A stretch of DNA of 43,475 nt. Origin: Acetatifactor sp. GTDB taxonomy: Bacteria > Bacillota > Clostridia > Lachnospirales > Lachnospiraceae. The notes beneath the pieces are model-generated. The model made no database searches. It had not been told where the DNA came from and worked only from the letters and a program-made list of their open reading frames with translations. The DNA lies in the NCBI GenBank assembly GCA_024693365.1, contig JAILLF010000006.1, forward strand, positions 1 through 43,475. The letters are read 5' to 3'. Numbering within the stretch: position 1 is the first letter of the stretch; each line of letters starts with the position of its first letter. A program made the position numbers and the translations under genes. Below are positions 43,403 to 43,475 of the stretch, in pieces.

Positions 43403-43475
43403 TCTGCGCTCCTTCATGCATCGAAAGATTCCTCTCCTAGACATTTTACCAATTTTGCAGGCAAAACTCAACCCA

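Overview
The window looks like a chromosomal segment from a low-to-mid GC Gram-positive anaerobe, most likely a Clostridia/Lachnospiraceae-type gut bacterium. This rests on strong AGGAGG-type ribosome binding sites, tRNA genes without an encoded CCA, TTGACA/TATAAT promoters with 17-nt spacers, and the gene families present: ECF sigma/DUF4179 pairs, BlaI/M56 pairs, ABC-2 exporters, CPBP proteases and LytTR regulators. Almost everything from the left edge to 32.4 kb is on the minus strand.

Layout. 28-534: a small P-loop kinase-like gene. 551-6774: an operon running leftwards (membrane-tethered sigma factor, lipoprotein, ABC ATPase, two permeases), bounded on both sides by 20-bp copies of the 3' end of tRNA-Gly. 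6775-18773: a truncated AAA ATPase relic, two BlaI/M56 repressor-protease modules (one M56 gene frameshifted), an ECF sigma/membrane anti-sigma pair and a type I toxin-antitoxin locus. 18774-19169: a third partial tRNA-Gly end, a GC-rich double hairpin, then intact tRNA-Gly(UCC) and tRNA-Phe(GAA) with their promoter. 19188-25452: a second sigma/anti-sigma pair and a third BlaI/M56 module with a 1332-aa sensor protease. 25686-27784: a membrane XRE regulator with a frameshift and a DUF4846 lipoprotein. 27920-32374: an operon for a K+ channel with a RyR-like C-terminus, a second membrane/Rossmann/RyR-like protein and a nucleoside hydrolase, read from a strong promoter. 32530-34247 (plus strand): a LytTR response regulator and a CPBP protease. 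34313-39123: an AAA+ gene split by an in-frame stop, a DUF3267 membrane protein, a small protein, an MBL-fold hydrolase and an HSL-type esterase. 39217-43402: a LanFEG/BcrAB-like ABC transporter with its two-component system.

Main themes. (1) An unusually dense set of envelope-stress circuits: three ECF sigma factors (one fused to its own membrane sensor), three BlaI/M56 modules and two response regulators. The three BlaI/M56 promoters share one architecture but carry different operator half-sites (GTCTAC, GTTTAC, GTCGAC), which suggests insulated paralogous switches. (2) Repeated tRNA-Gly 3' ends in one orientation suggest successive site-specific integrations that left immobile remnants. 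(3) The two-protein RyR/K+ channel operon with a nucleoside hydrolase is the best candidate here for a poorly described signalling or defence-like system. (4) Three genes carry a single reading-frame lesion, either real decay, recoding or sequence error.
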